Assembly (NCBI RefSeq): GCF_009915765.1
Contig: NZ_JAABLQ010000001.1
Coordinates: 1,550,001-1,614,000 of the forward strand
DNA length: 64,000 nucleotides
Direction of reading: 5' to 3'
From: Pannonibacter sp. XCT-53
GTDB taxonomy: Bacteria > Pseudomonadota > Alphaproteobacteria > Rhizobiales > Stappiaceae
Positions 29,882-41,599 of this stretch are shown piece by piece. The notes below the pieces were generated by a model, which saw only the letters and a program-made list of their open reading frames with translations, did not search any database and was not told the DNA's origin. The position numbers and the translations under genes were made by a program. How positions within the stretch are numbered: position 1 is the first letter of the stretch; each line of letters begins with the position of its first letter.

Positions 29882-30189
29882 GGCGAGCCTCATGCCTGTA
29901 GCGGTCGCGAGCTGCGGCCACCCTCTCTCCAGCGTTCCCTTACCGAGGCGCGTCCCGGCTGACAAGAGCCAGCTGCGGGCTTCGCGCCCTCCATCCCCGC
30001 GTCATCGCGCCCCGGCGCCGCCACCGCAGGACGGGCGACCACCCCGGCGCCAGGGCCGCGGCAGCCCCGGGAGCCGGGGTCGGGCGGCCCCGGCGGCGCG
30101 GCCCGGACGGACGTCAGATGTGCAAATTCTGTGACAGCGGGCGAAGTCCCCTTGACAGGACAAAGCAACTCCTTGAAAAGGCACGCAAC
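29882..30189. other. Intergenic region between the Pcm-like gene and tRNA-Cys
   Basis: 308 bases, very G/C-rich, with no convincing gene. A TTGACA at 30152-30157 lies 32 bases before tRNA-Cys and may be its -35 element; the -10 is poor (TGAAAA at 30174). Confidence 0.5.
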
Positions 30190-30263
30190 GGCCTCGTGGC
30201 GGAGTGGTGACGCAGCGGATTGCAAATCCGTGAACCCCGGTTCGATTCCGGGCGAGGCCTCCA
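30190..30263 (+). tRNA. tRNA-Cys (GCA anticodon)
   Basis: A 74-base cloverleaf. The acceptor stem is GGCCTCG / CGAGGCC, the anticodon loop TTGCAAA on stem GCGGA/TCCGT gives anticodon GCA, and the T loop is TTCGATT on stem CCGGG-type pairs. CCA is encoded at 30261-30263. Confidence 0.97.
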
Positions 30264-30270
30264 GATTGAA

Positions 30271-30301
30271 GGGCATCGGTGCAAGCCGGTGCCCTTTTTT
30301 C
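30271..30301 (+). terminator. Terminator after tRNA-Cys
   Basis: GGGCATCGG / CCGGTGCCC form a 9-bp stem (one G-T pair) with a 6-base loop, followed by TTTTTTC. It abuts the end of the convergent GGDEF/EAL gene. Confidence 0.93.
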
Positions 30302-32573
30302 ATGGCTCCGCGCCGGTCTGGCCGGGATCGCGCGCGAGTTGGCCGGGGATCTCGTCTGCCGGCATCGGACGGGCGAAGAGATAGCCCTGCGCCTCGTCGC
30401 AGCCGGCGGCCTTCAGGAACTCAAGCTGTTCCGGCGTCTCGACCCCTTCGGCGATCACCCGCAGCTTCAGCGTATGGCCGAGCGAGATGATCGCCTCGGC
30501 AATGCCGCGCCCGCTGGTGTCGCGCGTGATGTCGCGGACGAAGGCCTGGTCGATCTTCAGCCGCGAGACCGGGAAGGAGCGCAGCACGCTGAGGCTCGAA
30601 TAGCCGGTGCCAAAGTCGTCGATGGCAAAGGTCACGCCCAGCGCACGCAGCTCGTGCATGGTCGCGATGGCCTGCTCGACATTGCGCATCAGCATGCTTT
30701 CGGTGAGCTCCAGCTCGAGCTGGTGCGGGTCGATCCCCGACCGTTCGATCTGCACGCGCACGAGATCCGTCCAGCCGGGATGGGCAAACTGGCGTGCCGA
30801 GACATTGACGCTGACCGGGACCACCGGCACGCCCTGACGTTGCCAGGCCTGCAGCTGGCGGCAGGCTGTCTTCAGCACGAACTTGCCAAGGGCATGGATG
30901 AGCCCGCCCTCCTCCGCCACCGGGATGAACTGGTCGGGACCGAGCAGACCACGCTGGGGGTGCGCCCAGCGGACCAGCGCCTCCAGTCCGCAGAGCCGCC
31001 CCGAGGCAAGGTCGATCTGCGGCTGGTAGTGCAGCAGGAACTCGCCCCGGGTCAGGCCGGAGCGGATCTCCTCCAGCAGCAGCAGGTTGTTGCCGGCTTC
31101 CTCGCCGGCGTCCGGCCGGTAGAACTCGAAGGTGTTGCGTCCGGCCTCCTTGGCCCGGTACATCGCCGCGTCAGCCTGGACCAGCAGCGCATCGGCCTCC
31201 GTGCCGTGATCCGGGCAGATCGCAACCCCCATGCTGCAGGTGACATGGAAGGTCCGGCCGGCCAGCTCGACCGGCTCGGCAATCGCCGTGCGCAGCCGGG
31301 CCAGTTGCGCCCTGAGGCCTTCCGGGTGGTCCGCCCCCACGGGGATCAGCAGCACGAATTCGTCGCCCCCCAGCCGCAGGACGGCATCGGAGGCAGACAG
31401 GCAGGCCTTCATCCGCTCGGCCACGATGACGAGCAGCTGGTCGCCGGCGGCGTGGCCGAAGCTGTCGTTCACGGCCTTGAAGTGATCCAGATCGAGGAAG
31501 ACCACGGCCACCCGTCCGCCGCGACCGCTCTCCAGCTGACGCGCCTGGTCCAGACACGGCGGCAGCAAGCTGCGGTTGGGCAGGCCGGTCAGCGGATCGT
31601 GATGGGCCAGGAAGCGGATCCGGTCCTCGGCCCGCTTGCGCTCGATGGCGATGGCAGCAATCCGGGCCGTGTCGTTGATGAGACGCAGTTCGGCCGGCCT
31701 CGGCGCCAGCGGGCGGCGGGCATAGATGGCAAAGGTGCCCAGCACCTGTCCGGCGAGCGACAGGATCGGCGTCGACCAGCAGGCCCGCACGCCACCGACC
31801 TCGGCCAGGGCCCGGAACTCCTCCCACAGCGGGTCCGACATGATGTCGGTGACGATGACCGGTTCCCTGCGAAACGCCGCCGTCCCGCAGGACCCGACCT
31901 TCGGCCCGATCGCCATGCCGTCGATCCGGGCGCTGTAGGCGTCCGGCAGGCTCGGGGCGGACCCGTGGCGCATGTGCACGCCATCCTCGTCCAGCAGCAG
32001 GATCGACCCCAGCAGGCCGTCGAACTGATCCTCGATCAGGCGCACGAGACAGTCGAGGACCCTCGACAGCGGGGCGCTCGAGGAAATCATTTCCAGAACC
32101 TGCGCCTGACCATCGCGCAGGCGGTCGGAGCGCTTGCGATCCGTGATGTCGCGCGAGATGCCGAGCAGGCCGATCAGGCGACCGGTCTCGTCGCGCAAGG
32201 GGTACTTCGACGTGCTGAACCAGCGCTGCTGGCCGTCCGGCAACTGGATGAACTCTTCCCGCCCGATCAGCGGTTCGCCGGTGCGCATCACCCGCTGCTC
32301 GTCGCGGAAGAAGCCCAGCGCCACCTGACGGGGATGCAGCAGGAAATCGGTCTGCCCGATCAGCTCGTCGGCGGAGGCAAAGCCGAGGTCATCGGCCACC
32401 GCCCGGTTGGCGAAGAGGAAGCGGCTGCGGAGGTCCTTCACGAAGACATAGTCGGAAATCTGGTCGAGGATCGCCCTGAGCCATGCACTCTCGGACTGCA
32501 GGCTCTCCAGCATGACCTTCTGAACGGCCGGCTGCGACAAATCCGCCAGCAGGGCCTTTTCCAAGGGCGCCAT
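30300..32573 (-). CDS. Sensory diguanylate cyclase/phosphodiesterase (PAS-GAF-GGDEF-EAL)
   Basis: 757 residues from ATG 32573, with AGGAGG upstream. Domain order: a PAS domain (about 30-150), a GAF domain (about 165-310), GGDEF (about 320-485) and EAL (about 505-750). GGDEF is intact (402-406, RLGGDEFVL), so cyclic-di-GMP synthesis is possible. The product-inhibition site RxxD before it is missing (SASD). The EAL motif is intact (531-533, LEALVRW), and DDFGTGYSS and LKIDQAFV hold metal and catalytic residues, so hydrolysis is also possible. No membrane segment is seen, so it senses a cytoplasmic signal. Divergent from cobC; a 15-bp palindrome lies between. A role in controlling the EPS genes 17 kb away is speculation. 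Confidence 0.95.
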   Translation of the reverse strand: MAPLEKALLADLSQPAVQKVMLESLQSESAWLRAILDQISDYVFVKDLRSRFLFANRAVADDLGFASADELIGQTDFLLHPRQVALGFFRDEQRVMRTGEPLIGREEFIQLPDGQQRWFSTSKYPLRDETGRLIGLLGISRDITDRKRSDRLRDGQAQVLEMISSSAPLSRVLDCLVRLIEDQFDGLLGSILLLDEDGVHMRHGSAPSLPDAYSARIDGMAIGPKVGSCGTAAFRREPVIVTDIMSDPLWEEFRALAEVGGVRACWSTPILSLAGQVLGTFAIYARRPLAPRPAELRLINDTARIAAIAIERKRAEDRIRFLAHHDPLTGLPNRSLLPPCLDQARQLESGRGGRVAVVFLDLDHFKAVNDSFGHAAGDQLLVIVAERMKACLSASDAVLRLGGDEFVLLIPVGADHPEGLRAQLARLRTAIAEPVELAGRTFHVTCSMGVAICPDHGTEADALLVQADAAMYRAKEAGRNTFEFYRPDAGEEAGNNLLLLEEIRSGLTRGEFLLHYQPQIDLASGRLCGLEALVRWAHPQRGLLGPDQFIPVAEEGGLIHALGKFVLKTACRQLQAWQRQGVPVVPVSVNVSARQFAHPGWTDLVRVQIERSGIDPHQLELELTESMLMRNVEQAIATMHELRALGVTFAIDDFGTGYSSLSVLRSFPVSRLKIDQAFVRDITRDTSGRGIAEAIISLGHTLKLRVIAEGVETPEQLEFLKAAGCDEAQGYLFARPMPADEIPGQLARDPGQTGAEP

Positions 32574-32933
32574 CCTCGTTCTGCCTCCTGGGGCGCGCTC
32601 CCGCGCGCCGATGCAAGCCTGTCCGACCAACCAGCGGGCGTTGACAGGTCCCGCAACACGCTCCGACACGGAAAATCTGCCACGGATCAAATAATCACAG
32701 GTTAAAGCGACCTGGCCCATCACGCACATTTGCAATAATAGTTAAATCTTACCATGTCTATTCACAGTGAATACAGTCTCCCGGCAGCAAGGCCTGCAAG
32801 CGGGCAGCGCTGCCCGTGGCCAGGCGCGATGTCGGATGCGGGCCAGCCGCCAGCGCCTTGGCGCTTTCGACGCCGGCCGGCTTCGGCTAGACAGGGGCGG
32901 AGACGACATCGTGCAGCAAGGGGGACATGGCAC
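32574..32933. other. Divergent region between the GGDEF/EAL gene and cobC
   Basis: 360 bases with no gene. An A/T-rich patch at 32725-32775 is the likely promoter zone. It includes a perfect palindrome at 32759-32773, listed separately. No B12 box was seen upstream of cobC, so cobC does not appear to be under a riboswitch here. Confidence 0.55.
32759..32773. promoter_or_regulatory. 15-bp palindrome, candidate operator
   Basis: TATTCACAGTGAATA has two perfect 7-base arms around a central A, within an A/T-rich patch between divergent genes. This is the usual form of a dimeric repressor site. The regulator is unknown. Confidence 0.5.
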
Positions 32934-33935
32934 ATGCGGCATGGAGGCGATCTTTCGGACGCCATCGCCCGATTTGGCGGCTCGCGCGCCGACTGGCTCG
33001 ACCTGTCGACGGGCATCAACCCGCATGCCTGGGCCATTCCGGAGCGGATCGAGACGCGATTCTGGACCGAGCTGCCGTCTGCCGACGATCTGACCGGTCT
33101 GCTCGACAGCGCAAGACGGGCCTACCGGGTGCCGGCCTCCCTCGGTGTCATGGCTGCACCAGGGACGCAGGTGATCCTGCCCCTGCTGCCGCGACTGGCG
33201 CCAGACGGACCGGTCGCCATCGTCGGGCCAACCTACTCCAGCCATGGCGATGCCTGGCGCGCTGCCGGCCGCACCGTGGTCGACATCCCGACCGCCTATG
33301 ACGCCCCCGAGGACACCCGCGTCCTGGTTCTGGTCAATCCCAACAATCCGGACGGCCGGATGCTGTCGCCCGCCGCGCTCATGGATCTGGCGCGCCAGAT
33401 GCAGGCCCGCGGCGGTCTTCTCATCGTCGACGAGGCCTTTTCGGATGTGGTTCCGGGCTTGAGCCTGCTGCCTCACCTGGGCGATGAGCCTGTTCTGGTG
33501 CTGCGGTCCTTCGGCAAGTTCTTCGGCCTTGCGGGCCTGCGCCTCGGCTTCCTCGCCGGCCGGCCTGACCTCACGGACAAGGCAGCCGGGATGCTGGAAA
33601 GCTGGGCGGTGAGCGGACCGGCGCTGGCGGTCGGTCAGGCGGCCCTATCAGACCTGGCCTGGCAGGACGCCATGCGGCGGCAGCTGGCCGACGAGATGGC
33701 CGACCTGACGCTCGCCCTGTCAATGGCGGGGCTTACGGTGTTCGGCGGCACCGCGCTCTATGCGCTCGCGGGCCTGCGCAAGGCAGAGGCGATGCATGCC
33801 GCCCTTGCCCGCCGCCACATCTGGACCCGGCGCTTTGACCATTCGCCAACCTGGCTGCGCTTCGGCCTGCCGGGGAGCCCCGCCGCACTCACCCGTCTTA
33901 GCACGGCGCTGGCGGATGCCATGGCCGAGATCTGA
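32934..33935 (+). CDS. cobC: Threonine-phosphate decarboxylase (cobalamin synthesis)
   Basis: 333 residues from ATG 32934 (MRHGGDLSDAIARFGG), which is the usual start; the open frame extends upstream without conserved sequence. This PLP enzyme makes (R)-1-amino-2-propanol phosphate for the nucleotide loop of cobalamin (CobC in Pseudomonas naming, CobD in Salmonella). DLSTGINPHAW near the N-terminus, LVNPNNPDGR, VDEAFSDV and RSFGKFFGLAGLRLG with the PLP Lys are clear. The next gene, cbiB, starts three bases after the stop, and its product uses the aminopropanol compound made here. Confidence 0.95.
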   Translation: MRHGGDLSDAIARFGGSRADWLDLSTGINPHAWAIPERIETRFWTELPSADDLTGLLDSARRAYRVPASLGVMAAPGTQVILPLLPRLAPDGPVAIVGPTYSSHGDAWRAAGRTVVDIPTAYDAPEDTRVLVLVNPNNPDGRMLSPAALMDLARQMQARGGLLIVDEAFSDVVPGLSLLPHLGDEPVLVLRSFGKFFGLAGLRLGFLAGRPDLTDKAAGMLESWAVSGPALAVGQAALSDLAWQDAMRRQLADEMADLTLALSMAGLTVFGGTALYALAGLRKAEAMHAALARRHIWTRRFDHSPTWLRFGLPGSPAALTRLSTALADAMAEI

Positions 33936-33938
33936 CCG

Positions 33939-34913
33939 GTGCTGTTCGATCCGTTCCTGCTCTGGGTGCTGCTTGCCGCGCTGGTCCTTGATGCGTTGAT
34001 CGGGGACCCGGACTGGCTCTGGCGCCGCCTGCCCCATCCGGTGGTCTGGATCGGCACCCTGATCGGCGCCCTGGACCGGCACCTCAACCGCCCGGCCTGG
34101 TCCGACCGCACCCGCCGCGCCTTTGGCGTCGTGACGCTGCTCCTCCTGCTGATCATCAGCCTTGCGGTGGGCTACGCCCTGCAGCGGGCCTTGCTGGCGC
34201 TGCCGCATGGCTGGATCGTGCTGGCGCTGCTGTCGAGCGTGCTGCTGGCGCAGAACAGCCTCTATACCCATGTGCGGGCCGTCGCGGTGGCGCTGGAGCG
34301 GGACGGCCTTGCCGGCGGGCGCCGGGCCGTTGCCATGATCGTCGGGCGCGATCCGGAGCAGCTGGATACCGCCGGCGTCTCCCGGGCGGCGATCGAATCC
34401 TGCGCCGAGAATTTTTCCGACGGCGTGGTTGCCCCGGTCGTCTGGTTTGCCTTGCTCGGCCTGCCCGGCCTCCTTGCCTACAAGGCGGTCAACACGGCCG
34501 ATTCCATGATCGGCCACAAGACCGAGCGGCATCTGGCCTTCGGCTGGGCCTCGGCCCGCTTCGATGATCTGATCAACCTGCCGGCCTCCCGGCTTGCGGC
34601 CGCGTTCATCGCCCTCGCCGCGCCGCTGGCCGGCGGGTCCTCGGGCCGGGCGCTTTCCTGCGTTGCCCGCGACGCCCGCCAGCACCGCTCGCCCAACGCC
34701 GGCTGGCCGGAAGCGGCCATGGCCGGTGCGCTGGATATCGCCCTTGCCGGACCGCGGGCCTATGCCACCTACCGGGTCGAGGACCCCTTCATGAACCCCG
34801 GCGGCCGCAAGGACATCGGCGCGGGCGAGATCCGGCGTGCGCTGCGCGTGCTCGCAGGGGCTTGCGTCGTCGAGGCAATGCTGGTTCTGATGGTGGCATT
34901 GGTGCTTTTCTGA
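33939..34913 (+). CDS. cbiB: Adenosylcobinamide-phosphate synthase
   Basis: 324 residues from GTG 33939, three bases after the cobC stop. It attaches aminopropanol (phosphate) to adenosylcobyric acid at the inner membrane. The protein has several hydrophobic helices (LLWVLLAALVLDALIGDP, VVTLLLLLIISLAVGYAL and others). Signature segments are LIGDPDWLWRRLPHPVVWIG, ESCAENFSDGVVAPVVW, KAVNTADSMIGHK and SPNAGWPEAAMAGAL. Called CobD in Pseudomonas naming. Confidence 0.96.
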   Translation: MLFDPFLLWVLLAALVLDALIGDPDWLWRRLPHPVVWIGTLIGALDRHLNRPAWSDRTRRAFGVVTLLLLLIISLAVGYALQRALLALPHGWIVLALLSSVLLAQNSLYTHVRAVAVALERDGLAGGRRAVAMIVGRDPEQLDTAGVSRAAIESCAENFSDGVVAPVVWFALLGLPGLLAYKAVNTADSMIGHKTERHLAFGWASARFDDLINLPASRLAAAFIALAAPLAGGSSGRALSCVARDARQHRSPNAGWPEAAMAGALDIALAGPRAYATYRVEDPFMNPGGRKDIGAGEIRRALRVLAGACVVEAMLVLMVALVLF

Positions 34914-34955
34914 AGCCTGAGTGACGCATTCCGAACCTCTGACCTGCGATCCGCC

Positions 34956-35561
34956 ATGCTCCCCTTTTCCGCAGCTGCCGAAAACAACAAGTCGCCGATC
35001 CTCACCATTCTCAAGGATGCCTTCGCCGATGCGGCCCGGGTGCTGGAAATCGCCAGCGGCACCGGCCAGCACGCGGTGCATTTTGCCAAAAACCTGCCGC
35101 ATCTGACCTGGCAGCCGAGTGACATTCCCGAGCATCTGGCCGGCCTCGAGCAGCGGATCATCGAGACCGATCTCGACAACCTGTTCGAGCCCATCGGCCT
35201 CGACGTGCGCGACCTGCCCTGGCCGACGCCCGACCGGGACGCCGGCGATGCCTTTGACGGCATCTTCACCGCCAACAGCCTGCACATCATGAGCTGGGCC
35301 GGGGTCGAGGCCTTCTTCGCCGGCGTGGATGAAACGCTGGCCGCAGGCGGCACGCTCGCCATCTATGGCGCGATGAAGTATGGCGGCACCTTCACCACGC
35401 CGAGCAACGAGGCCTTCGACCAGAGCCTGCGCAAGAAGGATCCGGAGAGCGGCCTGCGCGACTTCGAGGCCATCGACGCGCTCGCCCGCGGCATCGGCCT
35501 GACGCTGGTTGCCGATCATGCCATGCCGGCAAACAACCAGTTGCTGGTGTACCGGCGCTGA
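34956..35561 (+). CDS. DUF938 family SAM-dependent methyltransferase-like protein
   Basis: 201 residues. A Rossmann fold is visible: motif I VLEIASGTGQHAVHFA, QPSDIPEHL (acidic residue), and GIFTANSLHIMSW. The C-terminal NNQLLVYRR matches DUF938. Substrate unknown. It follows cbiB by 42 bases and may share its transcript, but the family is not specifically tied to cobalamin synthesis. Convergent with cobQ. Confidence 0.88.
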   Translation: MLPFSAAAENNKSPILTILKDAFADAARVLEIASGTGQHAVHFAKNLPHLTWQPSDIPEHLAGLEQRIIETDLDNLFEPIGLDVRDLPWPTPDRDAGDAFDGIFTANSLHIMSWAGVEAFFAGVDETLAAGGTLAIYGAMKYGGTFTTPSNEAFDQSLRKKDPESGLRDFEAIDALARGIGLTLVADHAMPANNQLLVYRR

Positions 35562-35632
35562 TCAGTTGGTGCCTCCACAGGGGGCTCGGCACCGTCGCCC
35601 GGCGCCGTCGATGACCGGGGGGCCGGACAGGC

Positions 35633-37105
<1,473 letters not shown>

Positions 37106-37139
37106 GGGCTCTGTCTCCAGGCCGGACCGGGGACGGTCC

Positions 37140-37796
37140 TCAGTACTCGATGCCGGACTGCGGCTTCACGCCGGAGCGGAACGGGTGCTTCACCTGCTCC
37201 ATCTCGGTGACGAGATCCGCCACCTCGATCAGCTCGTCCTTGGCGTTGCGGCCGGTGATGACGACATGCACGTTCTCCGGCTTTTCGGTCTTCAGGAACT
37301 CCACCACTTCCTCGACCGGCAGATAGTCGTAGCGCAGCACGATGTTCAACTCGTCGCAGAGCACCAGGTGATGCTCGCCCGAGACGATCAGCTCCTTGGC
37401 CGCTTCCCAGGCCTCGCGGGCGGCAGCGATGTCGCGCTGCCGGTCCTGGGTCTCCCAGGTGAAGCCCTCGCCCATGCGCCGCACGGTGACGAGGTCGCCG
37501 AAGCGCTCCAGCGCGTGGGTCTCGCCGGTGTCGAGACGGCCCTTGACGAACTGCACCACGCCCACCTTGTAGCCATGGCCGAGCGAGCGGAACACCATGC
37601 CGAAGCCGGCGGTGGACTTGCCCTTGCCTTTGCCGGTGTGGACGATGATCAGGCCCTTGGCGATGGTCTTGGTGGCCATGATCTTGTCGCGCGCCGCCTT
37701 CTTCTTGCGCATCTTGTCGGCGTGGCGGGCGTTCAGCTCCTCCTCGGTCATGCTGCGCTCGGCTTCGTCAGGCGTGTCGGAAGTCGTATCGGTCAC
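37140..37796 (-). CDS. cobO: Cob(I)yrinic acid a,c-diamide adenosyltransferase
   Basis: 218 residues. It adenosylates corrinoids with ATP. The P-loop is [42 protein letters not shown] and VITGRNA are CobO/BtuR signatures. The ATG overlaps the cobN stop by four bases, so the two are translationally coupled. Confidence 0.97.
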   Translation of the reverse strand: MTDTTSDTPDEAERSMTEEELNARHADKMRKKKAARDKIMATKTIAKGLIIVHTGKGKGKSTAGFGMVFRSLGHGYKVGVVQFVKGRLDTGETHALERFGDLVTVRRMGEGFTWETQDRQRDIAAAREAWEAAKELIVSGEHHLVLCDELNIVLRYDYLPVEEVVEFLKTEKPENVHVVITGRNAKDELIEVADLVTEMEQVKHPFRSGVKPQSGIEY

Positions 37797-40700
37797 GGGA
37801 TCAGTTCCTTGGTGGCGGCCTGTTTCAGGTCGGAAATCTCGGCGTGGACGGAATTGCGGCGCGGGATCCAGAAGCCGCGGCGGATCGCTTCGCTGAAGCG
37901 GTCCAGCATGGAGGCAAGGGCGCCCGGATTGGCGTCCCGGATGAAGTCGCGCACCGTTTCATTGCCAATGTAGGCATCGAAGAGCTGGTCAAAGTGATGG
38001 TCACTAACCGCCCGCGTGGTGGCGGCGAAGGCGTGCAGGTAGTCGAGCGTCGCCGCCATTTCGGACGCGCCCTTGTAGCCATGACGCATGGCACCAGTTA
38101 TCCATTTCGGGTTGGCCGCCCGGCCCCGCACGACGCGCGAGATTTCTTCCGACAGCGCCCGCACCACGGGCCGCTCGGGCCGGGAGTGGTCGGCGTGATA
38201 ACTCGTCGGCGCCGCCCCGGTCAGGCTCTCGACCGCCGCCGCCAGCCCGCCCTCGAACTGGAAATAGTCGTCGCTGTCGAGAAGGTCATGCTCGCGGTTG
38301 TCCTGGTTCTGCAGCACGATGTCGACGCCCGACAAGCGGCTCTCGAACTGCCCCCTCGCCTCCTCGCCGCTGGCCCCGCCGCCATAGGCATGGCCGCCCC
38401 AGGCCAGGAACGCCTCGGCCAGATCGCCGCGCGTGTCCCACTGTCCGTCGTCCATCAGGCCCTGCAGGCCGGCGCCATAGGCTCCGGGCCTTGCGCCAAA
38501 GACGCGGAACGCTGCCTGCCGGGCGGCCTCGGCCGCCGCCAGACCACCGGCCGCAAGCCGTGCAGTCTCGGCGCGGACCCGCGCCGCAATCGGGTTTGCG
38601 CTCTCCGGCTCCTCAAGCTCTGCGACAGCAGCCACCGCGCTCTGGAACAGGTCGATCTGATGCGGGAAGGCATCGCGGAAGAAGCCGGAGACGCGCAGCG
38701 TCACGTCGACGCGCGGCCGCTTCAGCGCCGACAGGGGCAGGATCTCGAAGCCGTTGACCCGGCCCGAGCCCGGTTCCCAGACGGGCCGCGCTCCGATCAG
38801 CGCCAGCGCCTGCGCCACATCATCGCCGCCGGTGCGCATGTTGGCCGTGCCCCAGCAGGTGAGCACCAGCGCCTTGGGCCACTCGCCCTCCTCCTGGAAG
38901 TAGCGCTCGGCCACCAGCGCCGCCGAGGCCTCGCCGATGCGCCAGGCGGTCTCGGTCGGCACGGTGCGCACATCGACGGAATAGAAGTTGCGCCCAGTCG
39001 GCAGCACGTCCGGCCGCCCCCGCGTCGGCGCGCCGGAGGGACCAGGCGGCACGAAGCGCCCGTCGAGCGCAGCCAGCACCGCCGCGAGCTCGGCCGGTCC
39101 CGAGCCGACCACCGCCGGCCTGAGGCGCGTTTCAACTTCATCGAGAACCGCTTGTGTCTCAGGCAGATGAAGCCCTTTCGTCTGACCTGAAACAAGCTGC
39201 GCCGCCAGAAGCTCCAGCCGCTCGACCGTATCGCCGCAGGTCCGCCACGGCTGGTCCGTCAGCCCGGCCAGCAGCGCCGGCCTCGGCCCCTGCCAGGGGG
39301 CCGCATAGTCGCAGGCCAGGGGATCGAAGGCTGCGACTTCCGCCCGCGAAGCCGCCTCCCCCAGAAGGTCCCGCGCGAGCGCCCGCAGCAGGCTGTCGTC
39401 GGCGGGACGGGACCCGCGCGGCACCCGCGCCAGCGCCACCAGCAAATCCGTCAGCAGACGCCCCTCTGGCGACAGGCCCAGCACATGCAGCCCGTCACGG
39501 ATCTGCAGTTCCTTGAGATCGCAGAGATGCGCATCGAGCCGCGCCAGCCGCGTCGTCTCGTCCATGTCCGGCGTCAGGCCGATGTCGCGGTCGAGGCCAT
39601 GGGCAGCGGCGAGGTCGAGGATGTCGCGGGTCAGCTGCTTCAGCCGGCGCGGATCAACGCCGCTGGCGAGATAGTACTCGTCCAGCAGCGTTTCCATTTC
39701 ATTGGCAACGCCATGACTTTCCGCCCGGGTGAGCGGCGGCGTCAGGTGATCGATGATGACCGCTGCCGTCCGGCGCTTGGCCTGCGCACCCTCGCCCGGG
39801 TCATTGACGATGAAGGGGTAGATGTTGGGCGTCGGACCCAGGATGGCATCGGGATAGCAGCCCTCGCTCAGCGCCAGCGCCTTGCCCGGCAGCCATTCCA
39901 GATTGCCATGCTTGCCCAGATGCACCACCGCATCGACGCCGGCCTGATGGCGCAGGAAGGCGTAGAAGGCGAAGTAGTTGTGCGGCGGCACCAGGTCCGG
40001 ATCGTGATAGGTGGCCTTCGGGTCGATGTTGTAGCCGCGCGAGGGCTGGATGCCGACCAGCACCGCGCCGAAGCGGGCAAGCCCGAGGCGGAAGGCGTTG
40101 CCGGCGACAAACGGATCATCCTCCGGCGCACCCCAGCGGTCGGTCACCGCCTGGCGCATCGGCTCGGGCAGCCCGTTGAAAAAGGCGAGATACCGGTCGA
40201 GCGGCAGGAAACTCTCGCAGGTCCGCTGGTCGAGGGCGGCAATGGCATTGGTCACGCCGCGCGTCAGCCGGGCGATCAGGGCCGCGCCGTCCTCCGGCGC
40301 GCCCTCGACCCCATAGCCGGCCGCAGCCATCGCCTTAAGGAGATGCGCGCAGGACGCCGGCGTGTCGAGGCCGACGCCATTGGCCAGCCGGTCATCGGCA
40401 TTGGGGTAGTTCGCCAGGATCAGCGCCACCTTGCGCTCGGCCGGCGCCTTGCGGCCGAGCCGCGCCCAGGCAGCCGCAAGCCGGGCGACATGGCCCATGC
40501 GGTTGGCATCCGGCACGAAGCGCACCGAGCGGAACTGCGTCCGCTGGTCATAGACCCCTTCCTCCTTGAAGGAGACCGCACGGGTCATCAGCCGGCCGTC
40601 GATCTCCGGCAGGACCACATGCATCGCCAGATCGCGGATCGACAGTCCTTGCGGGCTCTCAAGCCAGCCCTCACGCGAGGAGGAGGAGAACACCATCTGC

Positions 40701-41572
40701 AGCACCGGACGCCCCGGCCGGTCGAGCGGCGTCGGCTGGTGCGGCCCGCCCGTGCTCGAGACCGCAAAGGCGGTGGCATTGAGGACCACGGCCGGCGGAC
40801 AGGCCTCCATCAGCCCGCCGAGGATGGCGGCCGACTCGGCCTCTTTCAGCGAGGAGACGAAGATGGGGAGCGGATTGAGCCCGTTTGCCGTCAGCTCCTT
40901 GCACAGCGCCTCCACCGGCGCGGTCTCGCCCGCCTGCACCAGCGCCCGGTAGAAGACGACCGCCGCAACGGGCCGGTCCGGCTCCGGCCAGCTCGCTGTC
41001 AGGTCGGACAGGGCCGGTGCGGCATGGCCGGGCAGGAACAGGCCGGCACGCGGCAGCGGCGCGGGCGGGGCCGGCTCCGCGGCGAGGCCCGCCAGATGGG
41101 CGCCGTAGCGCAGCACGTTGGCGTGGTTCTCCGGGCCGCCCTCGAGGAAATAGCGGTAGAGCCGGCGCACCGCCTCGACCGGGACCGAGGAGCGGGCGGC
41201 CAGCGCCTCGTCCCACTTGTCACAGCCGGACATGATCGCAAGCTTCGCCCCGCCCCGGTTGGCCTCCTCGCAGAGCCTCTCCACGCCATAGGGCCAGTAG
41301 CTCTCGCCGCCGAGCAGGCGCACGATCACCAGCCTGGAGCGCGACAGGGTCTTCTCGGCGTAGAGGTCAACCGAATAGGGGTGCCCCAGCGCCATCAGGC
41401 TGGCGAGCCGCAAGCTGGCAAAGGCCTCGCCCAGCTTGCCCCGCGCCGCACAGAGGGCCGCCAGTTCCGTGTCGGCCGCCGACAGCACGACGAGATCGGC
41501 CGGATCCTGGGCGAGATCCACCGCGTCGTTGCCGTCTTCCACCCGTCGGGTCTGGCTTGCGAGAATATGCAT
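37793..41572 (-). CDS. cobN: Cobaltochelatase large subunit CobN
   Basis: 1259 residues from ATG 41572 (a GTG lies one codon earlier). CobN binds hydrogenobyrinic acid a,c-diamide and inserts cobalt in the aerobic pathway, with the AAA+ subunits CobS and CobT, which are not in this window. Conserved features include SGCDKWDEA, FVSSLKE, the His-rich VHLGKHGNLEWLPGK, and ALVLTCWGTANMRTGGDD. The C-terminus ends in the RRGFWIPRRNS region typical of CobN. Coupled by a 4-base overlap to cobO; separated from cobW by 357 bases of repeats. Confidence 0.97.
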   Translation of the reverse strand: MHILASQTRRVEDGNDAVDLAQDPADLVVLSAADTELAALCAARGKLGEAFASLRLASLMALGHPYSVDLYAEKTLSRSRLVIVRLLGGESYWPYGVERLCEEANRGGAKLAIMSGCDKWDEALAARSSVPVEAVRRLYRYFLEGGPENHANVLRYGAHLAGLAAEPAPPAPLPRAGLFLPGHAAPALSDLTASWPEPDRPVAAVVFYRALVQAGETAPVEALCKELTANGLNPLPIFVSSLKEAESAAILGGLMEACPPAVVLNATAFAVSSTGGPHQPTPLDRPGRPVLQMVFSSSSREGWLESPQGLSIRDLAMHVVLPEIDGRLMTRAVSFKEEGVYDQRTQFRSVRFVPDANRMGHVARLAAAWARLGRKAPAERKVALILANYPNADDRLANGVGLDTPASCAHLLKAMAAAGYGVEGAPEDGAALIARLTRGVTNAIAALDQRTCESFLPLDRYLAFFNGLPEPMRQAVTDRWGAPEDDPFVAGNAFRLGLARFGAVLVGIQPSRGYNIDPKATYHDPDLVPPHNYFAFYAFLRHQAGVDAVVHLGKHGNLEWLPGKALALSEGCYPDAILGPTPNIYPFIVNDPGEGAQAKRRTAAVIIDHLTPPLTRAESHGVANEMETLLDEYYLASGVDPRRLKQLTRDILDLAAAHGLDRDIGLTPDMDETTRLARLDAHLCDLKELQIRDGLHVLGLSPEGRLLTDLLVALARVPRGSRPADDSLLRALARDLLGEAASRAEVAAFDPLACDYAAPWQGPRPALLAGLTDQPWRTCGDTVERLELLAAQLVSGQTKGLHLPETQAVLDEVETRLRPAVVGSGPAELAAVLAALDGRFVPPGPSGAPTRGRPDVLPTGRNFYSVDVRTVPTETAWRIGEASAALVAERYFQEEGEWPKALVLTCWGTANMRTGGDDVAQALALIGARPVWEPGSGRVNGFEILPLSALKRPRVDVTLRVSGFFRDAFPHQIDLFQSAVAAVAELEEPESANPIAARVRAETARLAAGGLAAAEAARQAAFRVFGARPGAYGAGLQGLMDDGQWDTRGDLAEAFLAWGGHAYGGGASGEEARGQFESRLSGVDIVLQNQDNREHDLLDSDDYFQFEGGLAAAVESLTGAAPTSYHADHSRPERPVVRALSEEISRVVRGRAANPKWITGAMRHGYKGASEMAATLDYLHAFAATTRAVSDHHFDQLFDAYIGNETVRDFIRDANPGALASMLDRFSEAIRRGFWIPRRNSVHAEISDLKQAATKELIP

Positions 41573-41599
41573 CACTGGTCCATCTGCACGGACACCCCG

